In this document: in pieces, positions 52,590-62,396 of the stretch
Position numbering within the stretch: the stretch's first letter is position 1
How the letters are laid out: every line of letters starts with the position of its first letter
Assembly: GCA_910578185.1 (NCBI GenBank)
Contig: CAJTPN010000005.1
Span: 75,160 to 139,159, forward strand
DNA from: an uncultured Acetatifactor sp.
GTDB taxonomy: Bacteria; Bacillota; Clostridia; Lachnospirales; Lachnospiraceae
DNA: 64,000 nucleotides
Direction: 5' to 3'
Made by a program: the position numbers and the translations under genes
Notes under the pieces: model-generated
What the model was told of the DNA's origin: nothing
The model's input: the letters and a program-made list of their open reading frames with translations, nothing else
Databases searched by the model: none

Positions 52590-55202
52590 TCACCTCCTGA
52601 CAACCAACCATGACAGCGCCTCAACCGTTCCGTCCTCTGTCTGATAAGCATTCTTGGAATAGTTAACATATATCTTGGTGCCGTCCTCGTAAGTCACACA
52701 CTTCACATCCTCCGCTACCTGTTGGTGCCGCTGAATCCTCACATTTTGAAGATCACCCATCTGAGCGTTCAGCCGCGTCCAGTTGTCTATGATATCCTGC
52801 AGATGAATCTGGTAATTAGCTGAAAAGAGACTCTCAAAATTCGTGTCCTGCAAATTGAGCTGACTGTCGTAAACCAACAGGTAATTCAGCCCGGCGCCAC
52901 TCTCAATGGCTTCCAGCAGCGCCGTTGCACTGTTGGCCGACTGATTGATGCTGTAACCCGAAAACGGTATATATCCCTTCAGCACCATGCCCACAAACGG
53001 TACGCTGTAGCTCTCCACTCTCTGATGGCTTGAAGATGTTGGTACATTGATCAGGGAGTCCGCATACTGCAGAAGGTAATCGTTCCCCATATCTAATTTG
53101 ATCTGATATCCTTTCCCGGCAATTTCAGAAATCATATCCTGGGTAAGCAGCTGCGCCGACTGTCTTGTCATGCCCTGCTTTTCGCTGTAATTACCGTTCA
53201 GATATGCTCCCACCGACGACAGATAAATCTTCCTGCTTCCCGTCTTTTCATACTCTTTCAGGAATTTTTTTGTAATCTCCTCATATCTCAAAGGATTGAT
53301 CCACCAGCTATAACTCGAATCCCGATTGCTGTTTCCTATTTGCGCAGAAACCTTTGTAATCAGCTTACAGACATCCTCGGTGTCGCCAATACCATAACCC
53401 TTTTCCCAGATTCTCATCGGCTCCAATCCGGCATATACGGTATCGTTTTGTGATGCCAGACTGCTTTCCAGCTCCTGAAAGCCTTTTATGCCGCCCAGCT
53501 CCTTCTGGAACTTCACCTTGTTCAGCGCCTTCTGCTCCATGCCGCCGTTGGCAATACCGCTGTAGACCACATCCACGGAAGGTATGCCGCCCTGATGCAG
53601 CAGTTCCACGATCTCTCCGGCCTGCTCAAAGGTAGTCACCGGATAATGCGTGTCAATGGGAAATCCCACATAGTTCACCGTCTTCTTAATACTTCCTAAC
53701 AGCTCGATATCCAGAAGCAAAGTATCCTGCTTGGAACTCTCCCGCCTGGTAAGCGCACCCTTCTGCTCCAGATACTGCCTGTAATACCTTGCCATCCCTG
53801 AATAGTCTGCATCCTCACCGCTTAAGAAATGATACCGCACGGTGTAATCCACATCAGGCAGCACATTATAATAAGCATATGCCACACCTTCAAATCCGAA
53901 GGTATCAATTATGTTAACCGTCACCCAAGGATAGGCGATGTTGTAAGGCATATAGCTGCTGTGGGCCTGGGCCCCCATGCCTCCAATAGCCGCTCCGTTC
54001 TCAACCACGGCAAACAAAGACTGGTCTCCGCCCTTGACGCCAAAGACCGGGAAGGGAGAACGGGAAACGCCCATGGTACCAGAGTACATCATCTTGGTCA
54101 ATTCTTCCCCGTAAAACGGAATCAGAATGTTATCCATGGAGTTGGCGTCAATATCGTTCTCAATAATACTTCCGCTGCCGTCGGGCATAAACACATATCC
54201 GTCCTGTTCCGCCCTGGTGGCGCCGAAACATTTCAGGAACTCAACTCTGGTCAGCCGATAACCTTCCGTCCCCTGTATGTCCTTAAGATCCACACTCACA
54301 AGCAGATCGTTTCCCTGCAGCCTGTAGCACAGCGGAATCGAAAAGTACGCGGGAATGGACTTGGTTGCGGCCTCCCCCAGCTTGGCAAGCTCGGCTTCCT
54401 TCACCGTATCATCCACGATACCCACCAGGGAGTACGCCGCCAGCAGCTCATCCACCGCCTTGGTGGACATGTTTGCCTTCACCTCATAGATGGTGCCGTA
54501 GGTCTCAATCTCCGGATATCTCTCCTTATAGGTTTCCTGATCCGCCTCTGTCATTTTGGAAAGATTCAGCTCCGTATAATTGTTATAAAAAGCTCTGGCA
54601 TCCAGGATGGTAATCTCTTTATTGTTGATCATCTCCTGAAATTTATCCGCATATGCCTGATAAGTCTCATTGGTAAACACATCTACGATAATACTGTCCG
54701 TGATGTTGGTTCCTATGCCGTAGGTTACAGTGAGCACATCGTTTTCCACGGACCAAGTCACCTGATCCTTATCCGCCGAATAGGCATCCGGGAAAGAGGA
54801 CATGGTCAGTCTCTTCTGAATGTCATTGTAATACTCCACCGATACCTGGCTGAAAAGTGTCTTCTGGATTTCGCTGCTGACTGCCTTTTGTTCCTCCGCT
54901 GTCATATCATAATAGGCGACATTGGAATACGTAATGTTGCCCGTGGCCTTTTCCAGCAAGGCAATATCATACTGCTTCCCCATATAAAGGGTCAAATAAT
55001 CGTTTTCAAGCACCGCCTCAAACCCTTCCGGAAGTTCCGGCGTCTTGACGCTGCCCGAAGACTGCTTGTCAAATACCAGCACCGCCTCTGAAGGTGTGTA
55101 AGTATACGGCACCTCGTTGTTAATTGTCTCCGTCAGACCGCACCCGCCCATACACAGCGCCGCCGCCATCAGCAGGGAGGCAATCTTCTTATTCCTTCTC
55201 AT
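52590..55202 (-). CDS. DUF5696 lipoprotein
   Basis: 870 residues. The signal peptide ends in a lipobox CMGGC (Cys 21). The body has the DUF5696 style: an N-terminal beta-rich domain (GFEAVLENDYLTLYMGKQYD), FMPDGSGSIIENDIDANSMD, and a C-terminal TIM-barrel-like region of glycosidase appearance (IDTHYPVTTFEQAGEIVELL, QIKLDMGNDYLLQYADSLIN). Related proteins are encoded beside sugar ABC transporters in Clostridia; a surface glycosidase or sugar-presenting role is plausible but not proven. GGAAGGAGG before ATG at 55202. It is adjacent to a YIP1 gene upstream and permeases downstream. Confidence 0.82.
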   Translation of the reverse strand: MRRNKKIASLLMAAALCMGGCGLTETINNEVPYTYTPSEAVLVFDKQSSGSVKTPELPEGFEAVLENDYLTLYMGKQYDIALLEKATGNITYSNVAYYDMTAEEQKAVSSEIQKTLFSQVSVEYYNDIQKRLTMSSFPDAYSADKDQVTWSVENDVLTVTYGIGTNITDSIIVDVFTNETYQAYADKFQEMINNKEITILDARAFYNNYTELNLSKMTEADQETYKERYPEIETYGTIYEVKANMSTKAVDELLAAYSLVGIVDDTVKEAELAKLGEAATKSIPAYFSIPLCYRLQGNDLLVSVDLKDIQGTEGYRLTRVEFLKCFGATRAEQDGYVFMPDGSGSIIENDIDANSMDNILIPFYGEELTKMMYSGTMGVSRSPFPVFGVKGGDQSLFAVVENGAAIGGMGAQAHSSYMPYNIAYPWVTVNIIDTFGFEGVAYAYYNVLPDVDYTVRYHFLSGEDADYSGMARYYRQYLEQKGALTRRESSKQDTLLLDIELLGSIKKTVNYVGFPIDTHYPVTTFEQAGEIVELLHQGGIPSVDVVYSGIANGGMEQKALNKVKFQKELGGIKGFQELESSLASQNDTVYAGLEPMRIWEKGYGIGDTEDVCKLITKVSAQIGNSNRDSSYSWWINPLRYEEITKKFLKEYEKTGSRKIYLSSVGAYLNGNYSEKQGMTRQSAQLLTQDMISEIAGKGYQIKLDMGNDYLLQYADSLINVPTSSSHQRVESYSVPFVGMVLKGYIPFSGYSINQSANSATALLEAIESGAGLNYLLVYDSQLNLQDTNFESLFSANYQIHLQDIIDNWTRLNAQMGDLQNVRIQRHQQVAEDVKCVTYEDGTKIYVNYSKNAYQTEDGTVEALSWLVVRR

Positions 55203-55220
55203 TCTTTTGCCTCCTTCCTG

Positions 55221-55847
55221 TTAACTGTACCTGAGCAGAAGTTCATCCACAACCGTTGAAACAAAGCTGAGGACCTCCTGCAGCATGGCAAATACCAGAA
55301 CGATCAACAGTGCGATCACTATCATACCAACCAGAGTAAACAAAAGCACCACCAGGGTTCTCGTCAAGGTGAAATGATGCGTTGTCAGCATACCGGTTAT
55401 CAGCAGAAACGCCACCCACGTCAGAGAAAGCCCCCCAAGCATGTTATAAAAAACTTCCTCTCTCAGAATAAAAGTATTGCTCACAACAATCATAATCAAC
55501 CGGATAATAATATATGGCGTCATGGAATATGCCGTAAATATGGCGATATCCTTAAAGGTTCCCTTGCCGTCGCTCAAACAGGTCAGACACCAGTTGGCAG
55601 TACACCACGCAAAGTACAAAAACAGCAAAGAACTGACGGTCAGCAGCATATTATAATGAACGCTCACGCCTCCAAAGAGATATCCGGTCCAAACATTCTC
55701 CGCTATGGTGACCAATATGGTCATGGTCAGAAGGATAATTGCCGTTTTAAGGCTCCCTTCTTTTTCGTATTTGATATCCCAGAAACCTTTAAACGGATGC
55801 ACCGACAGATACAAGGAATATTTCAGTTCCTTCAACGTCTTTTTCAT
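55221..55847 (-). CDS. YIP1-family membrane protein
   Basis: 208 residues with five hydrophobic helices (AIILLTMTILVTIAENVWTGY, LLTVSSLLFLYFAWCTANW, IAIFTAYSMTPYIIIRLIM and two more), matching the YIP1 domain. The cytoplasmic N-terminus LKYSLYLSVHPFKGFWDIKY is characteristic of YIP1 proteins in these sugar loci. Function unknown; possibly membrane organisation of the DUF5696/NHL complex. The ATG at 55847 overlaps the upstream TAA by 1 nt with GGAGG in front. It lies 18 bp before the DUF5696 gene. Confidence 0.82.
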   Translation of the reverse strand: MKKTLKELKYSLYLSVHPFKGFWDIKYEKEGSLKTAIILLTMTILVTIAENVWTGYLFGGVSVHYNMLLTVSSLLFLYFAWCTANWCLTCLSDGKGTFKDIAIFTAYSMTPYIIIRLIMIVVSNTFILREEVFYNMLGGLSLTWVAFLLITGMLTTHHFTLTRTLVVLLFTLVGMIVIALLIVLVFAMLQEVLSFVSTVVDELLLRYS

Positions 55848-57367
55848 TATTCCTCCTCCTCTCCATAGGTGACCAGTTCTCCTCTGACATATTTCCTGAT
55901 TCTCAAGAAGATCCCCTTCCCCACAAACAACACGATGAAAACAAGTATCGCGGAAACAATATACGGGAAGGACACCGAAAGAGAAGCTTTCCGCAGCTTT
56001 TCCTTTGCGTTGGAATACGGAGTCCGGGCATCGGCATATTCATAATAATCCATGGCCTCTTCGTATTTCCCACTGTTATACTCGGCATTTCCCAGACCGA
56101 TGTAGGGATATTTAAAGTTGGAGTTCAACTCCGTAACCTGCTTCCAGGCGTTATTGGCGTCGGTATAATTTCCTGCCAGAAAATAACCCTCTGCCGAAAC
56201 CAGCAGACCTCCGTACAGAGTGGGCTCATATACCAACAGGCTGCGCAGTCCTGAATCCAGCACTACGATCTTGTCACTAACATAGTCAATGGCAATAGGC
56301 GTCTGCACCTCTCCCTTTGCCGTACCTTTTCCGCCGAATGCATATAACAGGATACCGTCATTATTATAGGTAAAAAATCTCCCCTGAGTGGAGTCCAGCA
56401 TGGTATAAATCTTATTAGGTCCCAAGCCTACATCCACGATTTTGGACGGACTCTCCACAAACATCAGATCACCTATGGGCGGGTAAACATCCTTTCGTAC
56501 CAAAACATCTGTTCCCATCATATTCAGCTTTTTAATCGGAGTTACCTTACCGCTTAAATCCTTGCCGGAAATAGTGGAAATAACACTGTTGTTACTTATG
56601 GCCGATATGGTACCCCATATGAAATTGTTCCCGTCTATCTTGATATTGTTATATTCCGTAGGCACATAAGTGGTCATGGTTGCCAGCTGCTCGTCGGAAT
56701 AAAACTTACGGAGCAGCTTTGTGAGCGCATCCACCTGCACCGCAGGCGCCCCCATATAACCTGTAAACACACCCTCTTTGGTAAACTGCATGATACCTCT
56801 GTTCACATTGCGCGCCACGATGGAGATTCTGCCCGCGCTGTCCGCCACCGCCTTAATGGGTAGAAAGCTGCTGACGCTGGTGCCGATAATATTTTCCGGC
56901 TTTACCACCTCCAGAGAGACGTTTCCTTTCCTGTCGCACACCAGCACTCTGGAATTTCCTGTGTCGCAAATGTACATCTCATCCTTTTCCGACACATATA
57001 TCCCCTCCGGTTTACTCAGAGTCGTCACCGACCCGTCCGGCATGGTAAATTCCTTCATGACGCCCACATAGTTCTGCTGGCTGTCAAAACAAAAGACAAC
57101 ACCCAAAGTGGTCTCCAGGACAAATAACTCTCCGTTCTCTTTGACGCACATGTCAATCAAATTTGTTACATCATACCCGTCTAACGCGCGCAGGTCCACC
57201 GAATAAGCAAATTCATAAGCATCCGGCGTTTCCACCACCCAGCCAAACTCATTGTAGATATACGTATAGTTGTTGCTTGGGGGTGTGTAATATGCTTCCG
57301 CCCGTATCCCACTGCCAAGGACCGTGCCCGCAACACACAGTGCTAATATCGTTTTCTTTAATTTCAT
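55847..57367 (-). CDS. Secreted NHL-propeller/TPR protein with C-terminal membrane anchor
   Basis: 506 residues. A signal peptide (KKTILALCVAGTVLGSGIRA) leads to NHL/beta-propeller repeats (KPEGIYVSEKDEMYICDTGN, GLGPNKIYTMLDSTQGRFFT, TPIAIDYVSDKIVVLDSGLR). A short TPR pair follows near 400-460 (YIGLGNAEYNSGKYEEAMDY), then one membrane helix (FPYIVSAILVFIVLFVGKGI) and a cytoplasmic tail. It probably forms an extracellular scaffold beside the transporter. ATG 57367 has AAGGTGG upstream, 10 bp after the permease gene; the ORF extension to 57457 is inside that gene. Confidence 0.8.
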   Translation of the reverse strand: MKLKKTILALCVAGTVLGSGIRAEAYYTPPSNNYTYIYNEFGWVVETPDAYEFAYSVDLRALDGYDVTNLIDMCVKENGELFVLETTLGVVFCFDSQQNYVGVMKEFTMPDGSVTTLSKPEGIYVSEKDEMYICDTGNSRVLVCDRKGNVSLEVVKPENIIGTSVSSFLPIKAVADSAGRISIVARNVNRGIMQFTKEGVFTGYMGAPAVQVDALTKLLRKFYSDEQLATMTTYVPTEYNNIKIDGNNFIWGTISAISNNSVISTISGKDLSGKVTPIKKLNMMGTDVLVRKDVYPPIGDLMFVESPSKIVDVGLGPNKIYTMLDSTQGRFFTYNNDGILLYAFGGKGTAKGEVQTPIAIDYVSDKIVVLDSGLRSLLVYEPTLYGGLLVSAEGYFLAGNYTDANNAWKQVTELNSNFKYPYIGLGNAEYNSGKYEEAMDYYEYADARTPYSNAKEKLRKASLSVSFPYIVSAILVFIVLFVGKGIFLRIRKYVRGELVTYGEEEE

Positions 57368-57377
57368 CCGAGCCACC

Positions 57378-58274
57378 TTATTCCTTAATTCCTGATGTAG
57401 ACATGGTTTCGATAACATTGGACTGGGAAATGACAAATACCAATAACGGAGGAACAAGCATGATTATGGAAATCGCCGCGCCCACACCCGCTCTGGCGAT
57501 ACCGCTGGTGGATATCTGGCTGAGCGCGTAAGAGAGCGTCTTCTTCTCCTCCGTATAGATGTATGCCGTTGCACCTGTGGTCCACAATCCCTGCACCCTC
57601 AAGATCAGCAGGGTGGCGGTTGCAGGCTTTACAAGAGGCATTACCAGCTTTGAAAACTTCGTCCACTCCGAGGCGCCGTCAATATCCGCGCTTTCCAGAA
57701 GGGACATGGGTACCATCTGATCCATAAACTGCTTCATCAGGTATAATCCCAAAGTGGTCGACCATGCAGGAAGGATCAGCGAAGCATAACTGTCAATCAG
57801 ATGCAGGCTGTTAATAATCAGATAGTTAGGAATCGCCAGCACCGCTCCGCTGAACATCAGTGAAGTCCTGATGATAATGAAGATTGCCTTGGAACCGGGG
57901 AAAGAGTATTTGGACAGAGGATACGCCGCCATGGAGGCCAGTATGATATGTCCCGCTGTTCCCACCACCGTGATAAACAAGGTATTGAAAATATACCGAA
58001 TCATGGGCACCCAGGTATCCGACATTAAGCTGAACAGATCCCTGTAATGCTTGAGCGTAGGGTTCAGCGCCAAAAGAGTGGGAGGAAACTTCCACAACTC
58101 GCTGGAAGGCTTAAGCGACATGGATACAGCGTACACCATTGGTATCTCCATAATCAATGTGAAGATTGTCAGAAACAGAATCATGGCAATATCGCCGCCT
58201 CTGGATCTGGACAGCCTGGATAATTTCTTGTGTCCGCTTATTTTGTTTTGTTTCAGCATCTTCAATTTACTCAC
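57378..58274 (-). CDS. Sugar ABC transporter permease, MalG/YtcP type
   Basis: 298 residues, six helices. The EAA loop is ESADIDGASEWTKFSKLVMP. The start is GTG at 58274, overlapping the stop of the partner permease gene by 8 nt. The long first extracellular segment (SLKPSSELWKFPPTLLALNP) is usual for the YtcP/LplC branch. It pairs with the permease at 58267-59253 and the large binding protein at 59265. Confidence 0.93.
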   Translation of the reverse strand: MSKLKMLKQNKISGHKKLSRLSRSRGGDIAMILFLTIFTLIMEIPMVYAVSMSLKPSSELWKFPPTLLALNPTLKHYRDLFSLMSDTWVPMIRYIFNTLFITVVGTAGHIILASMAAYPLSKYSFPGSKAIFIIIRTSLMFSGAVLAIPNYLIINSLHLIDSYASLILPAWSTTLGLYLMKQFMDQMVPMSLLESADIDGASEWTKFSKLVMPLVKPATATLLILRVQGLWTTGATAYIYTEEKKTLSYALSQISTSGIARAGVGAAISIIMLVPPLLVFVISQSNVIETMSTSGIKE

Positions 58275-59253
58275 CTACCTTATTGATGCACTTCTGGATG
58301 AACTGGTTCAGGAACAGCATGAGCAGGAACAGCACGGTTGCGATGGCGGAAGAATAACCCATCTCAAACCTGACGGTACCATAGTCCTCCAAATGCTGCA
58401 TAATTGTATGGGCGGAATAGTCTACCGACGGATTGCCTGCAAGGCCCGTAATAATGGAACCGATACTGAAGGCTCCCGTGATACTCATAACCGCGCCGAA
58501 CAGCAGCTGCGGCTTCATCAGAGGCAGGGTGACATACCAAAGTTCCTGCCAGCGATTGCGGATTCCATCCATTGCAGCGGCCTCATAATATTCCCGCCCA
58601 ATTCCCTGCAGACCGCCGATAAAAGACAGAAATGATGTTCCCAAGCTTCCCCACAATACCACGAAAATGATGATCGGCACCACATAGTCCTTATTTTCCA
58701 GATACTTTATGGGCGCGGTGATAATTCCCCAGTCCAGCAGCGTGGCGTTAACATAACCCTGCGCGTCGCTGCTGAACAATATCTTAAAGATAGGCGTCAT
58801 ACCGCCTGTCAGTGACGGCGCATAGAGCAGCACCGTCAGCACCACTCTCACCGCCCTTGGCAGCTCGTTCAAAAACCATGCCATCACCAGCGAAATAATG
58901 TAACCGCCCGGTCCGGTGATCATAGCAAACATGATAGTATTGCCCAACGCCTTGATAAACAAATCGTCTGCCATGAACATCCTGTAATAATTCCGGAACC
59001 CCACAAAGGTGGGCGCTTCCAGAAGGTTAAAGTTTGTCAGGCTGAAAAACATGGAGATCAGCACCGGACACACTGTAAAAACAAAGAACAATACAAAGTA
59101 GGGCGCAACAAACAGGTATTTACTTCTGTTTTTTCCTATATCCTTCAGGGTCTGCCTTACATCTCTGTTGAGCCTTTCCCCCAGCGTAAGATTATCCCGT
59201 ATAATCTTCTCGCTTCTCTTTTCCGTCATTTCTGCTACAAGTTTTTTTCCCAC
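58267..59253 (-). CDS. Sugar ABC transporter permease, MalF/YtcP-partner type
   Basis: 328 residues, six helices after a long charged cytoplasmic N-terminus. The EAA loop reads EAAAMDGIRNRWQELWYVTL. The start is GTG at 59253 with AGGAGGG 6 nt upstream, 11 bp after the binding-protein gene. Together with the next permease it forms the channel; the ATPase must come from elsewhere. Similar pairs in B. subtilis (YteP/YtcP) import pectin-derived oligosaccharides, a possible but unproven substrate here. Confidence 0.93.
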   Translation of the reverse strand: MGKKLVAEMTEKRSEKIIRDNLTLGERLNRDVRQTLKDIGKNRSKYLFVAPYFVLFFVFTVCPVLISMFFSLTNFNLLEAPTFVGFRNYYRMFMADDLFIKALGNTIMFAMITGPGGYIISLVMAWFLNELPRAVRVVLTVLLYAPSLTGGMTPIFKILFSSDAQGYVNATLLDWGIITAPIKYLENKDYVVPIIIFVVLWGSLGTSFLSFIGGLQGIGREYYEAAAMDGIRNRWQELWYVTLPLMKPQLLFGAVMSITGAFSIGSIITGLAGNPSVDYSAHTIMQHLEDYGTVRFEMGYSSAIATVLFLLMLFLNQFIQKCINKVGE

Positions 59254-59264
59254 GGTAAGCCCTC

Positions 59265-62177
59265 CTAATCTGCGGCTGTTTTCAGGCCGAATTCCTGACG
59301 TTTCATAGTGATTTCTTCCGTAATGTCATCGGAATGTTCCAAGAGCGCCTCCCTTGGATTCTCATCGTCGTTGATAACCGCAAGCTTAGCAAAATTCAGA
59401 TTACGTTCCGTATAATATCCGCCCGGAATCTGCGGAATTCCCCGCAGATTGTGAGTCTGGCTCTCAAGGGACCTTCTGTCCTTGCCCGCCCAAGCGAACT
59501 GCATCAATGCATCCAGATTTGCCGTATTATATCTCGCGGCAGCCCCCATAACGGCCTCCAGCTGTTCGCCGAACTCATATTGAGTCTGGGCAGAAGTCCA
59601 CCATTTGACAAATTCCCATGCAGCATCCTTGTTTTTACAGTCGTTGAGCATCATACATCCCTGTACCGTAATGGGCGCCACATTGTTGATGGTCCCATCC
59701 TCCTGCTTCAGTCCCGGAAGCTCTATCATGGCCCATTTACCCTTGATCTCAGGAGCAGAGATGGAAAGCAGGTTATACGTGGTATATTCCGATATACCAA
59801 TGGGAATCTCCCCTGTTCTGAAACGGTTTTCAAAGCTATAGTCCACCGGAAGTCCGTACAGCTTATAAAAGTCCGTCCAATACTCAAAGGCGTCCAGAGA
59901 TACTTTCCTGTCCAGAGCGGAAGCAGTGTGATCTTCCGTATAATACTCCCCATTCATCTGATAGAGGAACATGGAATAGGTTCCCATGGTGGAGGGAAGT
60001 GCAAAGTTCATATTCTGTGCCTGCAATATTGCCAGTATTTCAATGATACTGTCCCATGTTTCCAGCTGGGACACATCGATTCCAAGTTCCTCCATAATAT
60101 CCGTTCGATAGAACAGCATAGGGAAGGACATGGTCTCGGGCATTCCGTATACCCCTCCGTCATAGATAAAAGGATCGATGGCATTTTGAGAATACCTTGC
60201 CGCCATCTGCTCAAAATCATCAAAGTTTGTCAGATCATACGCCGCTCCACGCAGTGCAAAGTCCACTGGTTCCGTCTGCGGCACCTGCAGCGCAAGATCC
60301 GGTCCTCTTCCGGACAAAGTAGCTGTCAGCAGCGTACTTGCCGGCACCAGTTGAAGATTCACATTAATACCTGTCTGAGCCGTAAAACTGTCTTTTATCA
60401 TCCGGTTTAACGCCATAGCCTGATCACGTCCTCCGGTCAATCCGGAACCAATCCATACGGTGACTGCATCCGACTTTGCGCCTTCGCCGCTGGAAATCAT
60501 ACTGTAATCATTTACAAAAGAATAAAAGAAATTCATGGCCTGCGTCACAATGCCCATACCAAATCCGTCGTTTGCCCTGTCAACCTTGGCAGAGGTCTCC
60601 GCCACATACAGATAATCAACCAGAAGCGGCTGTTGTCTCACGGTAATGATCCACTCGCCGAAGCTTCCCAGCAAATCGCGGAACCGCTTGTAATTGCTTG
60701 CGATACGACTGGGCTTATCATACATTTTATCAAGCACCGAAATCAGCTGTTCCAGCTGGGAGGTAAGCGCCGCCCTTGCTCCCGTCATCTCTACCATAGC
60801 ATTGTAGATCACGGTAAGCCTCTCTTTATTTTTTTCGATCTGCTCCAAGGTATCCGGCATATAAAGCGCGATCTGGTAATCCCGATCCGTATCCGGCGTA
60901 GTGCTCAACAGCGCAAGCAGATCCAGGTTCACCGCCGAGAGCTCCTCTAAGATAGCGTCCGCTTCCGTCAGTATATTGACCATATCGCCCATCGTATTCT
61001 TCAATGTGATGGTATGCGTTCCGGCCTCCAGATAAAACTTCCACGCCTCTTTTCCATTTTCCTCCCCAAAAGAGAATACCTGCCAGTTATCGTCAAAGTA
61101 AAAGTGTACATCTCCCGCTTCCGCAAACGGCAGCATATCGTCTATGTAAAGAGAACGGTTAAAATAGATATCTTCTATAAAATTCTGTTTTGCCCGGATA
61201 CCGATATTGTAATATCCACTTACAGGCACCGTAAATTCCCACTTGATCCATTGATTTGAATACTGCCATGGCTCACCGCCCACCACGTTGAGCAGCTTTT
61301 CCGAAAAGCTGTAGGGCTGGTTTTTCGTGGAGGACGAGTCGCTCTTTGCATACAGTGTGGGAGAACTCTTCTCCATGGCATTTTCCGCCTGAATAATGCA
61401 GATGCCGTTTTCCAGCGCCCCCGCTACCTCCTGGGCACCCTGCGAACCGGTGGCCTGGCAAACCTCTTCATAGGTGGAAGGCGTCAGGCTTCTGGATTCC
61501 AAGGTGATCTGAGAGATGACCATGGGCTCCTTTACGGATTCCAATGTAAGCACATGATTTCCCTCCGTCAGGTAGCAATACATTGCCGGCGCCCAATATC
61601 CGTCCGCGTCTATCATATACTCACTGTTCCAGCATCTCTTTTCTATCTGGTTGGGGCGAACCGTCTCGCCGCTTGCATTGGGCACCTCGTCCACGTAGAT
61701 CCTGGAAAACTCCACATCCTGACATTCCTCATAAGGATACTCGCCATCGATAAGAAGTCCTCTCTCAATGTTGCTTCCGTAACCCTTTGCCGTGAAATAA
61801 TCAAATTTAAAGGCATACAATCCGGCCTTATTCACCTTAAAAGAAAAGCTCACCGCCCCCTCTTCCTCAGTGACAACGGCCTGCCTGCCCTCATACTCGC
61901 CGGATTGGACTACACTGCTGTCCGCCTCCTTTACCAACGCCGAAACCGCGTCGATCCGGATCACCTCGCCGTTGAAATCCCCTTCGCCGTATTGATTCAT
62001 ATAACTGATATAACGCCCGTCGGCATAGGAGCCCACCGCCGAAAACACATCGCCTGCGGCTTTCAGTTCTCTTTGGTCGTCTTTGGAGAACAGGTTTATA
62101 ACAATAATTACGATTGCAAGACAAGCTGCCACCAACAGTATCTTTTGCCATCTTTTTAACAATTTCAGCTTTTCCAT
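59265..62177 (-). CDS. Membrane-anchored solute-binding protein fused to carbohydrate-binding-like domains
   Basis: 970 residues, roughly twice the usual size. There is no lipobox; instead an uncleaved helix (ILLVAACLAIVIIVINLF) anchors the N-terminus. Residues about 50-230 and 260-400 look like two beta-sandwich carbohydrate-binding modules (VNKAGLYAFKFDYFTAKGYG; VSGYYNIGIRAKQNF; LEAGTHTITLKN). A helical linker of about 150 residues follows, then a family-1-type binding domain (from AVTVWIGSGLTGGRDQAMAL; GRGPDLALQVPQ; AAWEFVKWWTSAQTQYEFGE). It may catch polymer and pass oligomers to its permeases. ATG 62177 has GGGGGC upstream; the ORF start at 62201 lacks an SD. Confidence 0.85.
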   Translation of the reverse strand: MEKLKLLKRWQKILLVAACLAIVIIVINLFSKDDQRELKAAGDVFSAVGSYADGRYISYMNQYGEGDFNGEVIRIDAVSALVKEADSSVVQSGEYEGRQAVVTEEEGAVSFSFKVNKAGLYAFKFDYFTAKGYGSNIERGLLIDGEYPYEECQDVEFSRIYVDEVPNASGETVRPNQIEKRCWNSEYMIDADGYWAPAMYCYLTEGNHVLTLESVKEPMVISQITLESRSLTPSTYEEVCQATGSQGAQEVAGALENGICIIQAENAMEKSSPTLYAKSDSSSTKNQPYSFSEKLLNVVGGEPWQYSNQWIKWEFTVPVSGYYNIGIRAKQNFIEDIYFNRSLYIDDMLPFAEAGDVHFYFDDNWQVFSFGEENGKEAWKFYLEAGTHTITLKNTMGDMVNILTEADAILEELSAVNLDLLALLSTTPDTDRDYQIALYMPDTLEQIEKNKERLTVIYNAMVEMTGARAALTSQLEQLISVLDKMYDKPSRIASNYKRFRDLLGSFGEWIITVRQQPLLVDYLYVAETSAKVDRANDGFGMGIVTQAMNFFYSFVNDYSMISSGEGAKSDAVTVWIGSGLTGGRDQAMALNRMIKDSFTAQTGINVNLQLVPASTLLTATLSGRGPDLALQVPQTEPVDFALRGAAYDLTNFDDFEQMAARYSQNAIDPFIYDGGVYGMPETMSFPMLFYRTDIMEELGIDVSQLETWDSIIEILAILQAQNMNFALPSTMGTYSMFLYQMNGEYYTEDHTASALDRKVSLDAFEYWTDFYKLYGLPVDYSFENRFRTGEIPIGISEYTTYNLLSISAPEIKGKWAMIELPGLKQEDGTINNVAPITVQGCMMLNDCKNKDAAWEFVKWWTSAQTQYEFGEQLEAVMGAAARYNTANLDALMQFAWAGKDRRSLESQTHNLRGIPQIPGGYYTERNLNFAKLAVINDDENPREALLEHSDDITEEITMKRQEFGLKTAAD

Positions 62178-62273
62178 TCTGTGCTTTGCCCCCAATTTCA
62201 TAAAATCAACTAACAGGAACAGACATTGCCATCTTTATTTTCGTCATTTTCCCATATCTTCTCTGCATCTGTA

Positions 62274-62303
62274 ATTATAATTTTACTATTATGCTTAAAA
62301 CAA
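62274..62303 (-). promoter_or_regulatory. Promoter of transporter operon
   Basis: Minus strand: TTGTTT (62298-62303), 18-nt spacer, TATAAT (62274-62279). The leader is about 90 nt. A perfect inverted repeat at 62397-62421 lies about 100 bp upstream. Confidence 0.5.
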
Positions 62304-62396
62304 TCATATAGCGCAGGTTGTTGTTAACATTGCTGATATTGCTCTCTTATCTCATAAATCTCTTTCTCCACCGCCGAAAACAACCTGTCATATCCA

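Noticed and set aside
53829..55091. A 420-codon open frame on the plus strand
   Set aside because: Antisense to the DUF5696 lipoprotein gene; no SD and composition of a mirror frame.
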